Below, one piece after another: positions 45,048 to 55,921 of a stretch of DNA of 64,000 nucleotides. A program made the translations under genes and the position numbers. This DNA is from Breviolum minutum Mf 1.05b.01 (Eukaryota; Sar; Dinophyceae; Suessiales; Symbiodiniaceae): assembly GCA_000507305.1 (NCBI GenBank), contig DF239938.1:29348-93347 (forward strand), given 5' to 3'. The notes beneath the pieces are model-generated. The model did no database searches, was not told the origin of the DNA, and was given only the letters and a program-made list of their open reading frames with translations. Position 1 is the first letter of the stretch. Every line of letters starts with the position of its first letter.

Positions 45048-45644
45048 ATCCATGTTCAAAAATCAAATCGTTTTAAAACTCAAATCGAATGCACATGGAT
45101 GCCCCCATCAAAATCTAAGCAAGCAAACCACAAATTATGCACACCAGGTCCCACAGAAGGTTCACGCAGGACGGCCAAAAGGGCTTCCGGACATGGACAA
45201 TCTGCCCGATCATCGTTTCAATGTCCAGCATGTCCTCAGATGGTCAACTGGTCCCCCAAACAAAGAGGACAAGAAAAAAACGCAAAAATGGCACACATCT
45301 TCCAAGAACTCATGAAAGCATTACCCATTGTCTCGTATGAACCCCAGACCGAGGCCCTTGGCCAATTTGATCAGCAGCCACCTCAGAAAGTAACCAACTG
45401 ATCCAATCAAACCAATCAAATCAATCAAAATCAACCCGCACCTGCGCCACGTTAAAAAAAAGAACGCTTTCCATTGAATCCTGGTTGTTTTTTTTGGGGG
45501 GGGGGACCTTTATAATCGCGCATTATAAACCCTATACAGTATATATATATATATATAACTTGGTAGTATAATCCCCTATATAACCCAACCAACAGCGTTT
45601 TTTTTCACTGCTCACCTCAAAATGCAACACCGTTTAGGCCAGGT

Positions 45645-45780
45645 GCTTCGTTCCAAAGAGTAAAATCCAGGCGAATGCCATTGCCAGGGAATTGCTCAAA
45701 ATCATTGCCAAGCGCATACCTTTGATGACCAGACCATCAAGGGACCCTCGTGACCGCTGGGAAAAATTGATAGCTTCACC
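45645..45780 (-). CDS. TM exon of the multi-TM gene
   Basis: After a clean acceptor (CCATTTTCAG) the exon encodes GEAINFSQRSRGSLDGLVIK then GMRLAMILSNSLAMAFAWIL and LFGTKHL: a cytosolic loop and one membrane helix with small residues. A donor must lie before the in-frame TAA at 45634. It fits between the exons at 46.7 and 44.9 kb of the same minus-strand gene. Confidence 0.6.
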
Positions 45781-46084
45781 CTGAAAATGGTGACCATAGA
45801 GGGCTTTCCCATCATGACTTGGATGCATCAACAAAAAACAACTGTTTGTAGGTGTCAAGCTCCTGCGGTGTGTAAAAACGTCATGTTGGAAAATATCTGC
45901 ATAATCATTACATTTACATGCTCCTAAGCAGGTAAAATGTCACCAATTCAATCCAATTGCTGATTAGAAGGTGGAAACTTGGTGTCTTTGACTGTTTTTC
46001 GTGCGTTTTCATGTCGAATCAGTTCCTGGAATTTCGGATTTCCCGTCCATCAACTTCAATCAACTCCCTGGTGCACCTATAGGT

Positions 46085-46290
46085 TCATCTGGAACTGCGT
46101 GCACCTTCTTCTTCTTCTCCCCTGTGGGACCTTCTCGAACCTGCCACCCCGGAGCTTCACCTTTACACCAACCCCTGCCATCACCCTTCCCCGCAGCCAC
46201 CTCCTCCTCCTCTTCGCTGACACACTTCATGGCCAAGATCTGAGCCGCAACATCCGGCTTGAACTGGGGTTTCCATCTTTTTGGTGCATC
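46085..46290 (-). CDS. Hydrophilic Glu/Lys-rich exon, probably multi-TM gene
   Basis: The minus frame reads RWKPQFKPDVAAQILAMKCV, then SEEEEEVAAGKGDGRGW and PTGEKKKKVHAVPDEPIG. A charged loop is plausible between membrane segments. Splice ends are not fixed (acceptor perhaps CACCAAAAAG). Confidence 0.42.
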
Positions 46291-46685
46291 CCTGCCCATG
46301 CCCCAAGTTTTTTTCAATTTGGGCCCCCGTGCAACAGCCAAGATCATCAAGATCAGTCCCATACCCTGCAGAGGTTTTGGACTTCCGATGACTTCTTGGT
46401 ATATCTGGTACTGGTATTTACACCACAGGATGTTGATCTAGATGTTTCATAATTTCAGAGGAAGGTGCATCAGGCAGTTTCAGGTATTGCCATCAGGAAG
46501 TCCATATTCGTGCTCCTCTCAAGCTCCTCCCCTTTTCCACTGCAAATGGGCTCCCAAACGAAGAAGGCAAAAATGGTGATCCATTGATGTGCCACTGGCG
46601 GCTCCTGGCGTAAGTACCACTGGAGGCCTGTTCTCAACAAAACCTGAACCGTTTTTTCCTATCAATGCATACCAAGCTTTCATAC

Positions 46686-46820
46686 CGATCTCTGATCTCT
46701 GAATGGCTGCATGGCTGTCCATCTTGTTTTTTCTTTGCTCTTGGCTTTGGAAAAGTCCAACTCCAGCTCCTCTTCGCCCTCTTCATTCGGCATCACACCA
46801 CTGATAATGAAGCGCATCAC
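46686..46820 (-). CDS. Multi-TM gene exon (helix end plus acidic loop)
   Basis: Exactly 45 codons between an acceptor (GCGGCGGCAG) and a GT donor (GATCG|GTATGA). It encodes VMRFIISGVMPNEEGEEELE then LDFSKAKSKEKTRWTAMQPF and RDQRS. It joins in phase to 46896-46929 through a 75-bp GC-AG intron, so the combined peptide reads SLSLSFLGVQ-VMRFIISGVM, a continuous membrane helix followed by an acidic loop. Recovery of one uninterrupted helix across the junction is the best internal support for the exon pair. Confidence 0.65.
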
Positions 46821-46895
46821 CTGCCGCCGCAACATCGCTGGAATTGCCTGTGGAATTCCAGTCGCCCTAACACTGCCACACACTGCCGTGCGTGC

Positions 46896-46929
46896 CTGCA
46901 CGCCCAAGAAGGATAAGGACAGAGATGAC
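46896..46929 (-). CDS. 34-bp micro-exon of the multi-TM gene (GC donor)
   Basis: Acceptor TCATTTTCCCAG, donor GTGCAG|GCACGC. It encodes SSLSLSFLGVQ, the first half of a transmembrane helix completed by the next exon. A family I element ends 20 nt upstream of its acceptor. Confidence 0.6.
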
Positions 46930-46950
46930 CTGGGAAAATGATAACATGAA

Positions 46951-47047
46951 TAGCCCAGGGAACTGACATATCCGCAATACCGAGGCACTTTCGAAGATGA
47001 TGTTCTTTTTCCAACAGTGGGATATGTCATCCGTTCCCTGGAGGGTA
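46951..47047. mobile_element. Family I TIR element (ATATCC subfamily), intron-located
   Basis: The left arm TAGCCCAGGGAACTGACATA pairs with a right arm containing GGATATGTCATCCGTTCCCT and GGAGGGTA. Confidence 0.8.
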
Positions 47048-47147
47048 TAAATCATGAGGACCCCCACTAAAGTCACCGAGTTCAATCTCCCAAGAAAAGG
47101 TTGGGACTTCATGCACTGTTCAGCCACAAAAAAGGGGTCTTTTAAAA

Positions 47148-47257
47148 AACTATTTGGTGCTTGAACCAACCCATCTGAAAAGATATGAGTCAAATTGGAA
47201 ATCTTCCCCCAAATAGGGGGAAGAACAACAAAAAAATATTTGAAACCACCACCTACA
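47148..47257. mobile_element. Family III MITE-like element
   Basis: Start CTATTTGGTGCTTGAACC, core CAACCCATCTGAAAAGATAT, end TTTGAAACCACCACCTA. Confidence 0.65.
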
Positions 47258-47455
47258 AAAAAAATCGAGCTGAAAAACAAAAACGCTAAGCTGACTGAGC
47301 TTCCCCTGACACATCATTTTCGGCTTCCACCACCTTTGACACCGGAAGCCAAACCCGCAAGGTGCTTTTCTGGGTCGACCGTTGGGAAGGTGAGGGGCCC
47401 CAAGGGCTGAAAACCCCCAGCCATGGCCCAATCAAACCATGGCGCTTCAGCTTAT

Positions 47456-47508
47456 TACCCTCCAGGGAACTGATATATCAGGGGGATGTGTTAATTTCCT
47501 GGCGGGTA
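47456..47508. mobile_element. Miniature 53-bp family I element
   Basis: TACCCTCCAGGGAACTGATA at the left and GTTAATTTCCTGGCGGGTA at the right, with almost nothing between the arms: a near-minimal hairpin bounded by TA. Confidence 0.75.
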
Positions 47509-47798
47509 AGTCATCGCAAGTAGGGGAAACTCCTCTTGTCACACTGGAAAACACTTACAAAACGGGACCCTCGGATCGTCGGATGAACACGACTTATGGA
47601 TTTGACGCCGCGGCTTCCCTTCACACCAATAGTGTCAACACAGTTCAGATTATATGTTATATATTTCATGTAAATAGACTTATCATCGTAATTTGATATG
47701 TGTAGCTTAATATTTGTATATAAGTATATAGATAAAATTATATACATGTAAATATATATGGACATTATGTCTGTAATGCTAACTTGACATTTATCATA

Positions 47799-48243
47799 GG
47801 GTACGCAATCGAAAAAAATTCGCCGCGGATCCCCCCGAACATTTGATTCCGAAATGTATTGTATACATTTGTGACTTTACGCATTATGACTCGGGGGTTG
47901 CAATTGAACAATCACTGGCTGAACAATTTCCCAATTATAGATACTTTTAATACAGTAAATACTGCTACCAATACTTTTACCAATACTCATTCTCAATACT
48001 ACTACCAATATCAATACTACTACCAATACTATTACTGCTACTACTACTTGCTGCTACTACTGGCTTCCCAGAAAGAAGAAGAGATCCGGAAACGAAAGAG
48101 AAGATACGATTCAGACTCAGACTTCAACCAAAAAGTTTCCAGATATCCAGAATTATTGCAGTCAAAAAAACTCCAGATTTCCAAAAGTTGCCTAACGCAA
48201 TAATTAAGGGGTACGCAATAGAAAAATTCCCCGGATTCGGGCC
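47799..48243. repeat. Direct repeats flanking a CAATACTAC-rich block
   Basis: GGGTACGCAATCGAAAAAAA (47799...) recurs as GGGGTACGCAATAGAAAAAT (48209...), about 35 bp with mismatches. Between them lies an imperfect CAATACTACTAC tandem tract (about 47950-48060). Confidence 0.5.
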
Positions 48244-48794
48244 ACGTGGTGATTACTACCACTAGTACTAGTATTCGTAGTGGTACTATTATTATTATTA
48301 CTACAGACATCTCAAAACGACATAATTGCATCCCAACACTTTTTGATATTTTTGGGTCCCCAAAAAAATGGAGGGGGGTGGGTATTATTGCGAAGTCCAC
48401 ACATTATACATATGTTAATTTGTTTTCTCTGTTTATTTATGTATTCGTCTATCTATGTATCTATTCTGTATATCTATTTAACGATCGTATCTTCAATGCT
48501 TGCTTGTTTAAGTTTTACACCCCAGAAAACTAACGGCTGGATACCCCAAAAGTCGATGGTTGGGAAAAGGTGACTCCGGCTTCAAATATGGCCATGTTTA
48601 TCCATGTTTGGTATCTGAATGTCAGATTTCTGGGGTGAAAAAATCTGAATCTCATAGCAGTTCCCAGATTTCCCGGTTCGTACCATCACACCAAAAACTC
48701 CCTGAAGGCGAGGTACCGCTTCATGACACAACTTCACCTTCTTATAGCCTCAGCAAAAAAAAGTCCGGGAGTTGCAGCCACACGACGGCTCCCT

Positions 48795-48906
48795 AAAGGT
48801 TTGGATGTTTCCGAAAATAGTGGGTTTTCCCCCCAAATCATCCACTTTAATAGGGTTTTCCATCATAAACCATCCAGATTGGGTATCCCCATGTTTGGAA
48901 ACACCC
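48795..48906. mobile_element. Family II MITE-like element (inverted)
   Basis: GGATGTTTCCGAAAATAGTG at the left, CCATGTTTGGAAACACCC at the right, and the core ATAGGGTTTTCCATCATAAA in the opposite orientation to the other copies. Confidence 0.75.
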
Positions 48907-49614
48907 ATTTGGACATTTTGGAAAGTTTGGGGTTTGAAGAATGTGAAAGATCCCGCTTGATTACCATAATTTGCCATTACCACATACGTACTCGGATGTT
49001 ACTTGCTCCCTGCTTTATGGAACCATAAAATTGAAAGTGACAAAAAAACACCAAGTTGACTCGTGATACATGCTGTGCCTTTGTGGTTCTTTTCCGGGGA
49101 GTTCTATCCCAAATGTCAGCCAACCAGGTACATTTGGCATGGCTCGAACCCCTTCCCACTCCCCATCCTGAGGACAGCGACCCGATACCTTCTCTTTGTC
49201 AATGCACTCTTGCATGCGTTTGCCACGAGCCAGGCTAGACAACTTGAAGAAGATCTGTTACAGCCGGAGAAGTTTTAAAACAAGCTGTTTCAAGGGCTGA
49301 GCGGGTAAAAAACACCTGCGTTATTAATATCAATTTAGAAAATGTATAAATACATGGATCATAAAATAAATAGATAGACAGAAAGACAGACAGACAGATA
49401 GATACATAGAGATCTATAATTATATAGGTAGATAATGATAGATATGCCAAAAACCGCCCCCACCAAGTTCCCATTTTGAGCTCTGCCAGTGTTCTTCTCT
49501 GGGGTGGTGTTTTCGGTACACCGCAAAATCATTTTGCCCACCAATCGAATCATGCACACCTATTGAAAATACATGTCAGACAATTTGGTACCACACAACA
49601 TCTTCCGTTTCATT

Positions 49615-49680
49615 TCCAAGAAGATCATTTCTCTAGCCACTGCCAGCATCAACTGATTCTGAAATTGCTTGCGAGGTAAT
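49615..49680 (-). CDS. Weak candidate exon of the multi-TM gene
   Basis: After CAATTTCAG the minus strand reads NQLMLAVAREMIFLEMKRKM. A neighbouring frame at 49695-49735 reads LLSKQLDISSGITS with a possible GC donor. The plus strand is also open. Confidence 0.28.
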
Positions 49681-49856
49681 GCCCGAACTGATGTCCAGTT
49701 GTTTAGATAACAAACCTAGTAAAAAAAAAAGAGAAATTTGCGCCTGCAAGACTACCTGATTGATCATTGCCTCGGCAATCTGCCCCCTATATGAGTCGAG
49801 AGGCCGGTGATCCGGGGGGGATTTTCCATCCAACACACATAAATCATAGATACTAC

Positions 49857-49973
49857 TACGCCCCTGAAAACTAATACAGTATGACATTGGAAAATCCCTA
49901 TGTTCGATGCGAAATACAGTACATCTTCAAACGGTGGATTTTCCATTGTCATGTTAGTTTTCCAGGGGGGGTA
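49857..49973. mobile_element. Family I TIR element (117 bp)
   Basis: The left arm TACGCCCCTGAAAACTAATA pairs with a right arm containing CATGTTAGTTTTCCAGGGGG. Inner blocks GACATTGGAAAATCC / GGATTTTCCATTGTC extend the complementarity. Confidence 0.85.
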
Positions 49974-50289
49974 CCTTTTCCAAAAGAAGACCCTTTTATA
50001 TATCTTTAAAATGTTGGTAAATGGCAGCCCCGAGATTCATGTTTTTTCCGCAAGTTTCATTGGGGCAGTAGTTTTGGGCGTCCTAGCCACTGACATCACA
50101 GTTTTTCCTAAATTGCTCATCCCACCAAGACGAAGACAACCAGCAAAATGGTTCACAACAAATAACATCCCCAACCGTCAAACCGGTTTTTTTTCTCAGA
50201 CTCCAGACCGGCAAGATAGCCATCCATGGAGATGAAGAGAAGATCTGTCACAGTGTAAGCAGCGCTTCAAAAAACCGAGACCGTTTTTG

Positions 50290-50409
50290 AGGCCTCCAAA
50301 AATGGCATCATTTCCAACGGGATTTGTTCCCACCTCCAGAGCTTGCAACTTTGCTCCAGCATTGATGGCTGCAAACCCCGACATGTGTGCCAACAACATG
50401 GCCCAGCAC
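50290..50409 (-). CDS. TM exon of the multi-TM gene
   Basis: After the acceptor GGAAACGCCAG the exon encodes CWAMLLAHMSGFAAINAGAK then LQALEVGTNPVGNDAIFGG: one membrane helix rich in small residues and a polar loop. The 3' limit is approximate. A family I element ends 12 nt before the acceptor AG. The sequence fits the same polytopic gene as the 55 kb and 46 kb exons (as I recall, the family has a similar AHxxGFAAI segment; unverified). Confidence 0.6.
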
Positions 50410-50422
50410 CTGGCGTTTCCGC

Positions 50423-50514
50423 TACCCTCCCTGAAACTAACAGCAAAAGCTTGGAAAAGGAAATGCCTGGAAACCACCATTTTTAGGGGCGAGCTGTTAG
50501 TTTCAGGGAGTGTA
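50423..50514. mobile_element. Family I TIR element (92 bp), intron-located
   Basis: The left arm TACCCTCCCTGAAACTAACA pairs with the right arm TGTTAGTTTCAGGGAGTGTA. TA at both ends, almost perfect arms. Confidence 0.88.
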
Positions 50515-51059
50515 TTTGTAGAGGCCAAACAGACTCCAATATGATGAAAATGATGAATCTGTTTGGTCCATTTCTTCCCCACTATTTCAATAGTACGTAC
50601 AACCTGGTTACCTCACATATTATAAGAAGAAGAACACTAATAATAACAAGAATCATAACAAAAATGATAATAACAATGATGATAATGATTGATCATGATA
50701 ATTATCGCAAGATTCAACAAATATCTAGAGTGCTTTTTCCGGCAAAGGGACCTTTTTTTTAAGGTTACGGTAGCAATGCTTGGGCATTTTGATCACCAAA
50801 GATCATGGAAATCCCAAGGCTCACCTTAAGAGTGAGATCCTTCCATCCCATACAGCTGATGGTTATCATCTACGTTCAGCTACCATACCTAATCAACCTG
50901 ATCCATCATCAATCTCTGCCTCATCCTGCGCTGCGCTTTGCGCAAGTGATGACGCTCCTTTCGAACCTCAAGGGAAGCGACACAAGGCCGGTTTTTGGGA
51001 TAGGTTTCTGGCCTGAACATCATGACTCCATGCAGTGAAGGCAACATACCAGGTACTTC

Positions 51060-51260
51060 CTGGCCCCCTTGTTCAAAGGTCACTTTCTTTGTAAGACTAC
51101 CTTCAATGTTGACTGCATCATTCTCCAATAGACTCATCAGATGTTCGAAAACTTGTATGGAATGTATCAAGTCCCTACTGATTGGATGCAGGTCTTTGAT
51201 GTCTGCATTAGCCACACCATGTGGGCAAAAGTGCCCACATCCTCCCAATGTCATGAAAGG
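51060..51260 (-). CDS. Candidate soluble exon, possibly multi-TM gene
   Basis: The minus frame reads MTLGGCGHFCPHGVANADIK, then DLHPISRDLIHSIQVFEHLM and SLLENDAVNIEGSLTKKVTF. Acceptor and donor are not settled. The adjacent plus strand (50800-51016) also has a protein-like frame ending AGFWDRFLA-stop, so the strand needs testing. Confidence 0.4.
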
Positions 51261-51387
51261 AAAGTGGCCGCGAAATGGAAAGGAAACGGTCGTCTCTAAA
51301 AGAAAAAGTCCCATCTCTACTTCATTCTACTCCTTATGTACTTTCGCAAACTCATTCCTGCGATTTTAATTCAGAAACCACAAGGTC

Positions 51388-51497
51388 ATGATGTGGTTTT
51401 CTCAACCCATCTGAAGAATGTGCTCATGAAATTGGATCCTTTTCCCTAAGGATCGAGGTAAAAAAAATCGAAAAATATGTGATGCCCCACCACCTAG
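51388..51497. mobile_element. Family III MITE-like element
   Basis: ATGTGGTTTTCTCAACCCAT at the left, the core AAATTGGATCCTTTTCCC, and GCCCCACCACCTAG at the right. Confidence 0.68.
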
Positions 51498-51687
51498 TTA
51501 TTAACGTCATTGGCTTTAAGGACCCCAACGAATCCCCCCAAATTATGACCTCCCAAAGCTTCCCCCAGTCGAAATCCCTCCCCCATCCCAACGAATTCCA
51601 AGGCCAAGGGGGCTGGAACTTCTTGCGCATATTTGTCCACCCACACCTGTGGGGTTTCAACGGACATGTGTTACACCTGTAGTGAAA

Positions 51688-51762
51688 ATAGATGGCGCAA
51701 CGCCACTCCTAAAGGGTGGGCATTTGCAAACCAAGACTAAATGGGAGTTGGGCCATCGATCC
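51688..51762. mobile_element. Family IV hairpin element, decayed copy
   Basis: TAGATGGCGCAACGCCACTC and AATGGGAGTTGGGCCAT correspond to the arms of the perfect hairpin at 62607-62691. Confidence 0.5.
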
Positions 51763-52664
51763 TTTCTGGGTGGCATAAGTTGGCTCAATCTGTGCAAGGT
51801 CATGGCAGGTGCAAAATTCTCTTAAAGATATAATATATCATATATCAAAAAGGTACAGTTGTTTTAAGAGCCTCTACGAAATCTTGATTTTTGAAGAAAT
51901 CCATTGTTTTTTTGGATCAGAGATCGGGAAATTCGACATTTGTTTCCACTGATATCCAACCATGTCATCTTCTCATAACTTTATGATATAATCAATTTTG
52001 AACCTCCCTTAGAGTTCTATCAGAATCTTAGCTACTGTGAACATCTCTTTCCTGGAGGAGCATTGCTTATCCACCCATCCTTTTCGAGACTTCAAAGGGC
52101 CTGCACAGTCACACAGTCACACAGTCCCTTCCGAGTTGCAAAAAAAAGAAAATATGCTGCCATCCCGGTGTTTTTTAAACACATATCTGTAATAAGACTT
52201 TTGCATCCACCCAAAACGGTGGAAAATCGACACTCCCCGAAGATGCAATTTGCCAATGAAAGGGAGTTTCAAATAACCAGCCAAGCCACACTGCGTTTAG
52301 CTTTGGTATCATAAGTCTTCAGGGCGCGGACGTCTTTCTCCTGGACAAATTCACATCGCCAAAAGTATCGTAAAAGTGGATACTTTAAGACCACTTTTCT
52401 TTCAAAGCGACGTTCGCCACTAGAAATGGGTGTTATTTGCCAAGAGTTCCTGGCACCAACAGGAAAATGCACAACCAAAAAAAAACGGGCAGTTTTGTCA
52501 GCAAGTCATCTTTGAATCTTTTCTCTTCGATTGGTGGGAAGCTGGTTTTTTAGCTCCACCAGCTCCTCATCCTTTGTCAATGGACGATCGTAGTCGCACC
52601 TGGCGGCGACTAAATTTCAATCGTTAAGCGTTGAGGAAACCTTTTTTTCTGTTGAAAAGAATTA

Positions 52665-52782
52665 TCTGGTTAGTGGTTGAACCAACCCAATCTGAAAAAT
52701 ATTTTTTTCAAAAAATGGGTTCATCTTCCCTAATTTGGGGGTGAAAATAAAACATCTTTGAAAAGTTGAAACCACGTAGAGT
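52665..52782. mobile_element. Family III MITE-like element
   Basis: GGTTAGTGGTTGAACCAACC at the left, core TCTGAAAAATAT, and a right end AAGTTGAAACCACGTAGAG. Confidence 0.62.
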
Positions 52783-52971
52783 ATGAGTAGAATGTCACTA
52801 GGACATCATAGGTGGCAAAACACCCCGAAAGCGGACTTATGCCAAACATGATGACGGCTGCTAGTTTTGAAGTTTATAGAGCTCCAAGGCCCGCAACAAA
52901 CTGTTGTAAAATGGAATGCGAAACGTGTCCCATTGCTACGAATCTAGTTGATCATGTGAGCCAGACACGAT

Positions 52972-53086
52972 TTAAGCCCAATCGTCCAAGCCCCACCCAA
53001 GCTCAACAAAACGCCGGGGAAACCGAAGTCCATCGGCAACCAGCCAAACTTTCTCATCAAAGTCCAGCTTCTCATCACAGGGTAGC
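52972..53086 (-). CDS. Candidate exon, multi-TM gene interval
   Basis: After the acceptor CAGAGCCTAG the minus strand reads LPCDEKLDFDEKVWLVADGL then RFPRRFVELGWGLDDWA before a TAA. A GC donor just before the stop is possible. Two other frames, including a plus-strand one with ATG and stop, are also open, so the frame is uncertain although this one is the most protein-like. Confidence 0.38.
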
Positions 53087-53562
53087 CTAGGCTCTGAGGA
53101 TTCCGAAGCCCAAAACCGAGATGTGATAAATGTCGCTGGAGCTAGCGCAGAGATGGCGGCTGATGAATGGTTTTTTTGGGTGAAGTTTGGGGATCATCTC
53201 AAGACCGTAAAATAAAAAAATCGTGTGATCTGAAGTTCGTGTGGAAATCTATTTTGGTGCTTCCTCTAAGAGGTTCCTGTTCCATCCCTCCATCCCATGG
53301 AGATGAATGCAGTCGAGTAGCGGCATCACACCAGACAGTGAACTGATCAAAACTTGCATGATCTCGGCACCACACGAACTCTTTTTTTTGGTGAGGGAGG
53401 GTGGGAACAAAAGAAGAAACCCGAATGGTCTGGAATAGTCCTTCTCATGTGAATTAGGGTGGCCGGCGACGCATTTTGACTCAAAGCTTGGCAAGTTTCA
53501 CACAGCCGGAAATGATTGAGAAGTCTTTCAAACAAAACACTTTCCAAACTAATGGATACTTT

Positions 53563-53650
53563 CCTGGCAACTAACATATCCATACATATCCCATTATCCC
53601 ACCTATGGAAGAGGAAACTCATCTTCCCAGCTACAAGGAAGGGTGAACCC
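53563..53650. mobile_element. Decayed family I element
   Basis: It retains CCTGGCAACTAACATATCC and the family core GAGGAAACTCATCTTCC in inverted orientation. The second terminus is eroded. Confidence 0.4.
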
Positions 53651-54654
53651 TTCTGTCTTCCCCTCCACACGACGCGACGGAGGTGAAAGCTGCCGTTGGG
53701 CGTTGGGTTCCGGTGCAATGATGTAAACGGCGCAGTGAGCAAATTGGATCACCACCCTGGCGCACTGCATTTGATGCAATTATTGATTGAGCATCAAAAT
53801 CCCCTTGTCAACTACATTAACTACAATGTACTTTTTTAAAGTATCCTGAAAATGAGAGATTTGGTGACATTTTTTTTCTCCCCACAAATGGTGCAAAAGA
53901 TCTTGTTTCGTAACATCCACCACTAGAGGTTCCATCGGTCGCAGGTACCCTTACATGTAGCTTCAATCTTCCTCTTGCCGTGTCAAAGATCAAATCAAAA
54001 CAAGTGATTTCAAGACTCTAATGGCTTCACTTCTCCAAAACTTCTGAGGAAAAGCTGCTTGAAACAGATCGTTTTAACTGACTCTGTTGATTTATCAGAA
54101 AGTGAGGGAAAACTTTGTGACATGTTTTGATGCCTTACAATTTCGCCCCGAAATCCAGCATCCGAAACAAAACAGTTTCCTCGGTTTGCATATGTTTCAA
54201 CGGCTTACCGCTTGCCCCTTGCGACACCTTACAGCTTCTGTTTGTTGCGCAGAAAAGCGCATGATTTGATCATTGATGCCCTGATACATGAGCACCTGCA
54301 AAAAGCAAGCCCAAGCAGTCCCAATCGTGTTAGTCCGGGATCAATGACTTGCCGATTTGGGGGCCAAAGGTGAATTGAAAGGGTTGCGACCTCCCCATCT
54401 GCTAGGATGCAGTGCTGAAAATCGAAGCTTTTTGGTGTCCAACTGTCATGGGAATGTCTTTTAGATTTAAGCTTCGTAACATCAGAAATGAAATGTTCAT
54501 TTAAAAAGGGATTCCTCTTGCGCGGCCCAACCTGACTGATCTAACGAATCTACCTAGTGATGGATGTGGGCATTTTTTCATGAAGGGATTTTGACCCCTG
54601 AGGGCGCAGCTCCAATCGCCACCCCCAAACATATCTGTCATATCGTGTATATAT

Positions 54655-54766
54655 GGGTGTTTCCAAAAAATAGGGGTACCCCAAAATGGATGGTTTATAA
54701 TGGAAAACCCTATTAAAAATGGATGATTTGGGCCTACCCCTATTTTTTGGAAACATCCATATATAC
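54655..54766. mobile_element. Family II MITE-like element
   Basis: The arms GGTGTTTCCAAAAAATAGGG and CCTATTTTTTGGAAACATCC surround the core GGTTTATAATGGAAAACCCT. The flanks are ATAT-rich, so the target duplication is ambiguous. Confidence 0.85.
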
Positions 54767-54824
54767 ATCTGTTTATTGCTGGTGAATCCCTGAAATTCTT
54801 CGTTCCCCGGGTTGCCGGGATCGC

Positions 54825-54854
54825 GGACAGCGGAGAAAATGGACATTGTCATAC
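54825..54854 (-). CDS. 30-bp micro-exon of the multi-TM gene
   Basis: Acceptor TTGGACTAAG, possible GC donor (TGTCC|GCGATC). With two bases supplied to the preceding exon's last codon it gives MTMSIFSAV. It is accepted only because it completes the preceding exon into a plausible membrane segment (YYSMNIIS-MTMSIFSAV). Confidence 0.45.
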
Positions 54855-55232
54855 CTTAGTCCAAGGCGAAGGTAAGGGACAGAAGCACAATCACTCACCT
54901 GGTGATGTCAAGAGAAAAAATGAGCACGACTGTAAAATCAACATCAGGCAATTGAGAATACCCAAAAGAAGTCAAAAAATATTCTGGTCCAACACCTATG
55001 TATTGGATCAGTCCACTTTCTCCTTGGTTTTCAAACAAAAATCCTTGTGTTTCGCGTGTTCAATGCAGAATGGAAGCTATACTAGCTTGGGGCAGGGATA
55101 TTCCAGCCCATCACGGAATATCCTTGCCTTTGAACATAATTCAACTAGCGAACGGTACCAACAGAAACCCGACCTTTCTTGGCATACAGCATTCCAACGT
55201 TCCCAAAAAAGGTGGCTTGCTGACCCAGCGGC

Positions 55233-55281
55233 TAATGATGTTCATAGAGTAATAACGAATGTCGTCATCGTTCCAATTGAC
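55233..55281 (-). CDS. Multi-TM gene exon (NWNDDDIRYY)
   Basis: Acceptor GACGCTCTGCAAG, probable GC donor (ATTA|GCCGCT). It encodes VNWNDDDIRYYSMNII. Joined to the preceding exon it reads SLFYLVNWNDDDIRYY: a helix end and an acidic loop. I recall a YLVNWPDDDIRYY-like segment as characteristic of an uncharacterised dinoflagellate membrane-protein family, which cannot be verified here. The 49-bp size is typical of the micro-exons in this gene. Confidence 0.6.
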
Positions 55282-55549
55282 CTTGCAGAGCGTCAATTGT
55301 GACGCAAAAGCTGGAGCATAAAAGCGTGGGAAAACATGGGGTGGGGCCATCTTGAAAAACCATCTGTCATAATGTATATATGTACATATATAGATATACA
55401 AATACAGTGTATTTCCACAAAATGTCTCTCTCTCAATGCATAAATTTGTGAATTCCATGTTTGTTTTGGTGAAATGAATGTCTCCTCTCAACAATAACCA
55501 ATAAATCATCATGTTGTGATTCACATCTTTGCCAACTTAGCCAGGCAAC

Positions 55550-55603
55550 GAGGTAGAACAGAGACACCACGAAAATCACGGCGCCCAAGAGCATGTAAGC
55601 CAC
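55550..55603 (-). CDS. Multi-TM gene exon (one helix)
   Basis: 54 bp, exactly 18 codons: VAYMLLGAVIFVVSLFYL, a single hydrophobic helix. Acceptor GGGTTGAAAG, donor CTACCTC|GTTGCC. It joins in phase to 55233-55281. Confidence 0.65.
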
Positions 55604-55851
55604 CTTTCAACCCGACGGAGGGGAGGACATATATATTACCACCCATTTTTTGAAACCATCATCACCTATTCACCTCCAATCATTCCGGTAAAAGCTGGCA
55701 ATTTTAGAAAAAAGATTCTATTTATATATGTAGCGGCGATATATTTACGTCTATATGAATAATCTATCCATATAGCTGATAGCTATGATGTCTTTCCAAA
55801 AAAGGGCAATGAAAAACAACTCCTGTTTCCCCCGTGCTTTTCGAAACAAAC

Positions 55852-55910
55852 CTCACTGTCAGCTGCTGTAGGAATAAATTCTTCCTCTTCGCCTTCGCCT
55901 TGGTGGTGGT
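55852..55910 (-). CDS. Multi-TM gene exon (acidic linker)
   Basis: Acceptor GGATCCAAAG, GT donor (GTGAG|GTTTGT). It encodes HHQGEGEEEEFIPTAADSE, an acidic linker before the first membrane helix. A family II element ends about 10 nt before its acceptor. Confidence 0.52.
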
Positions 55911-55921
55911 CTTTGGATCCA

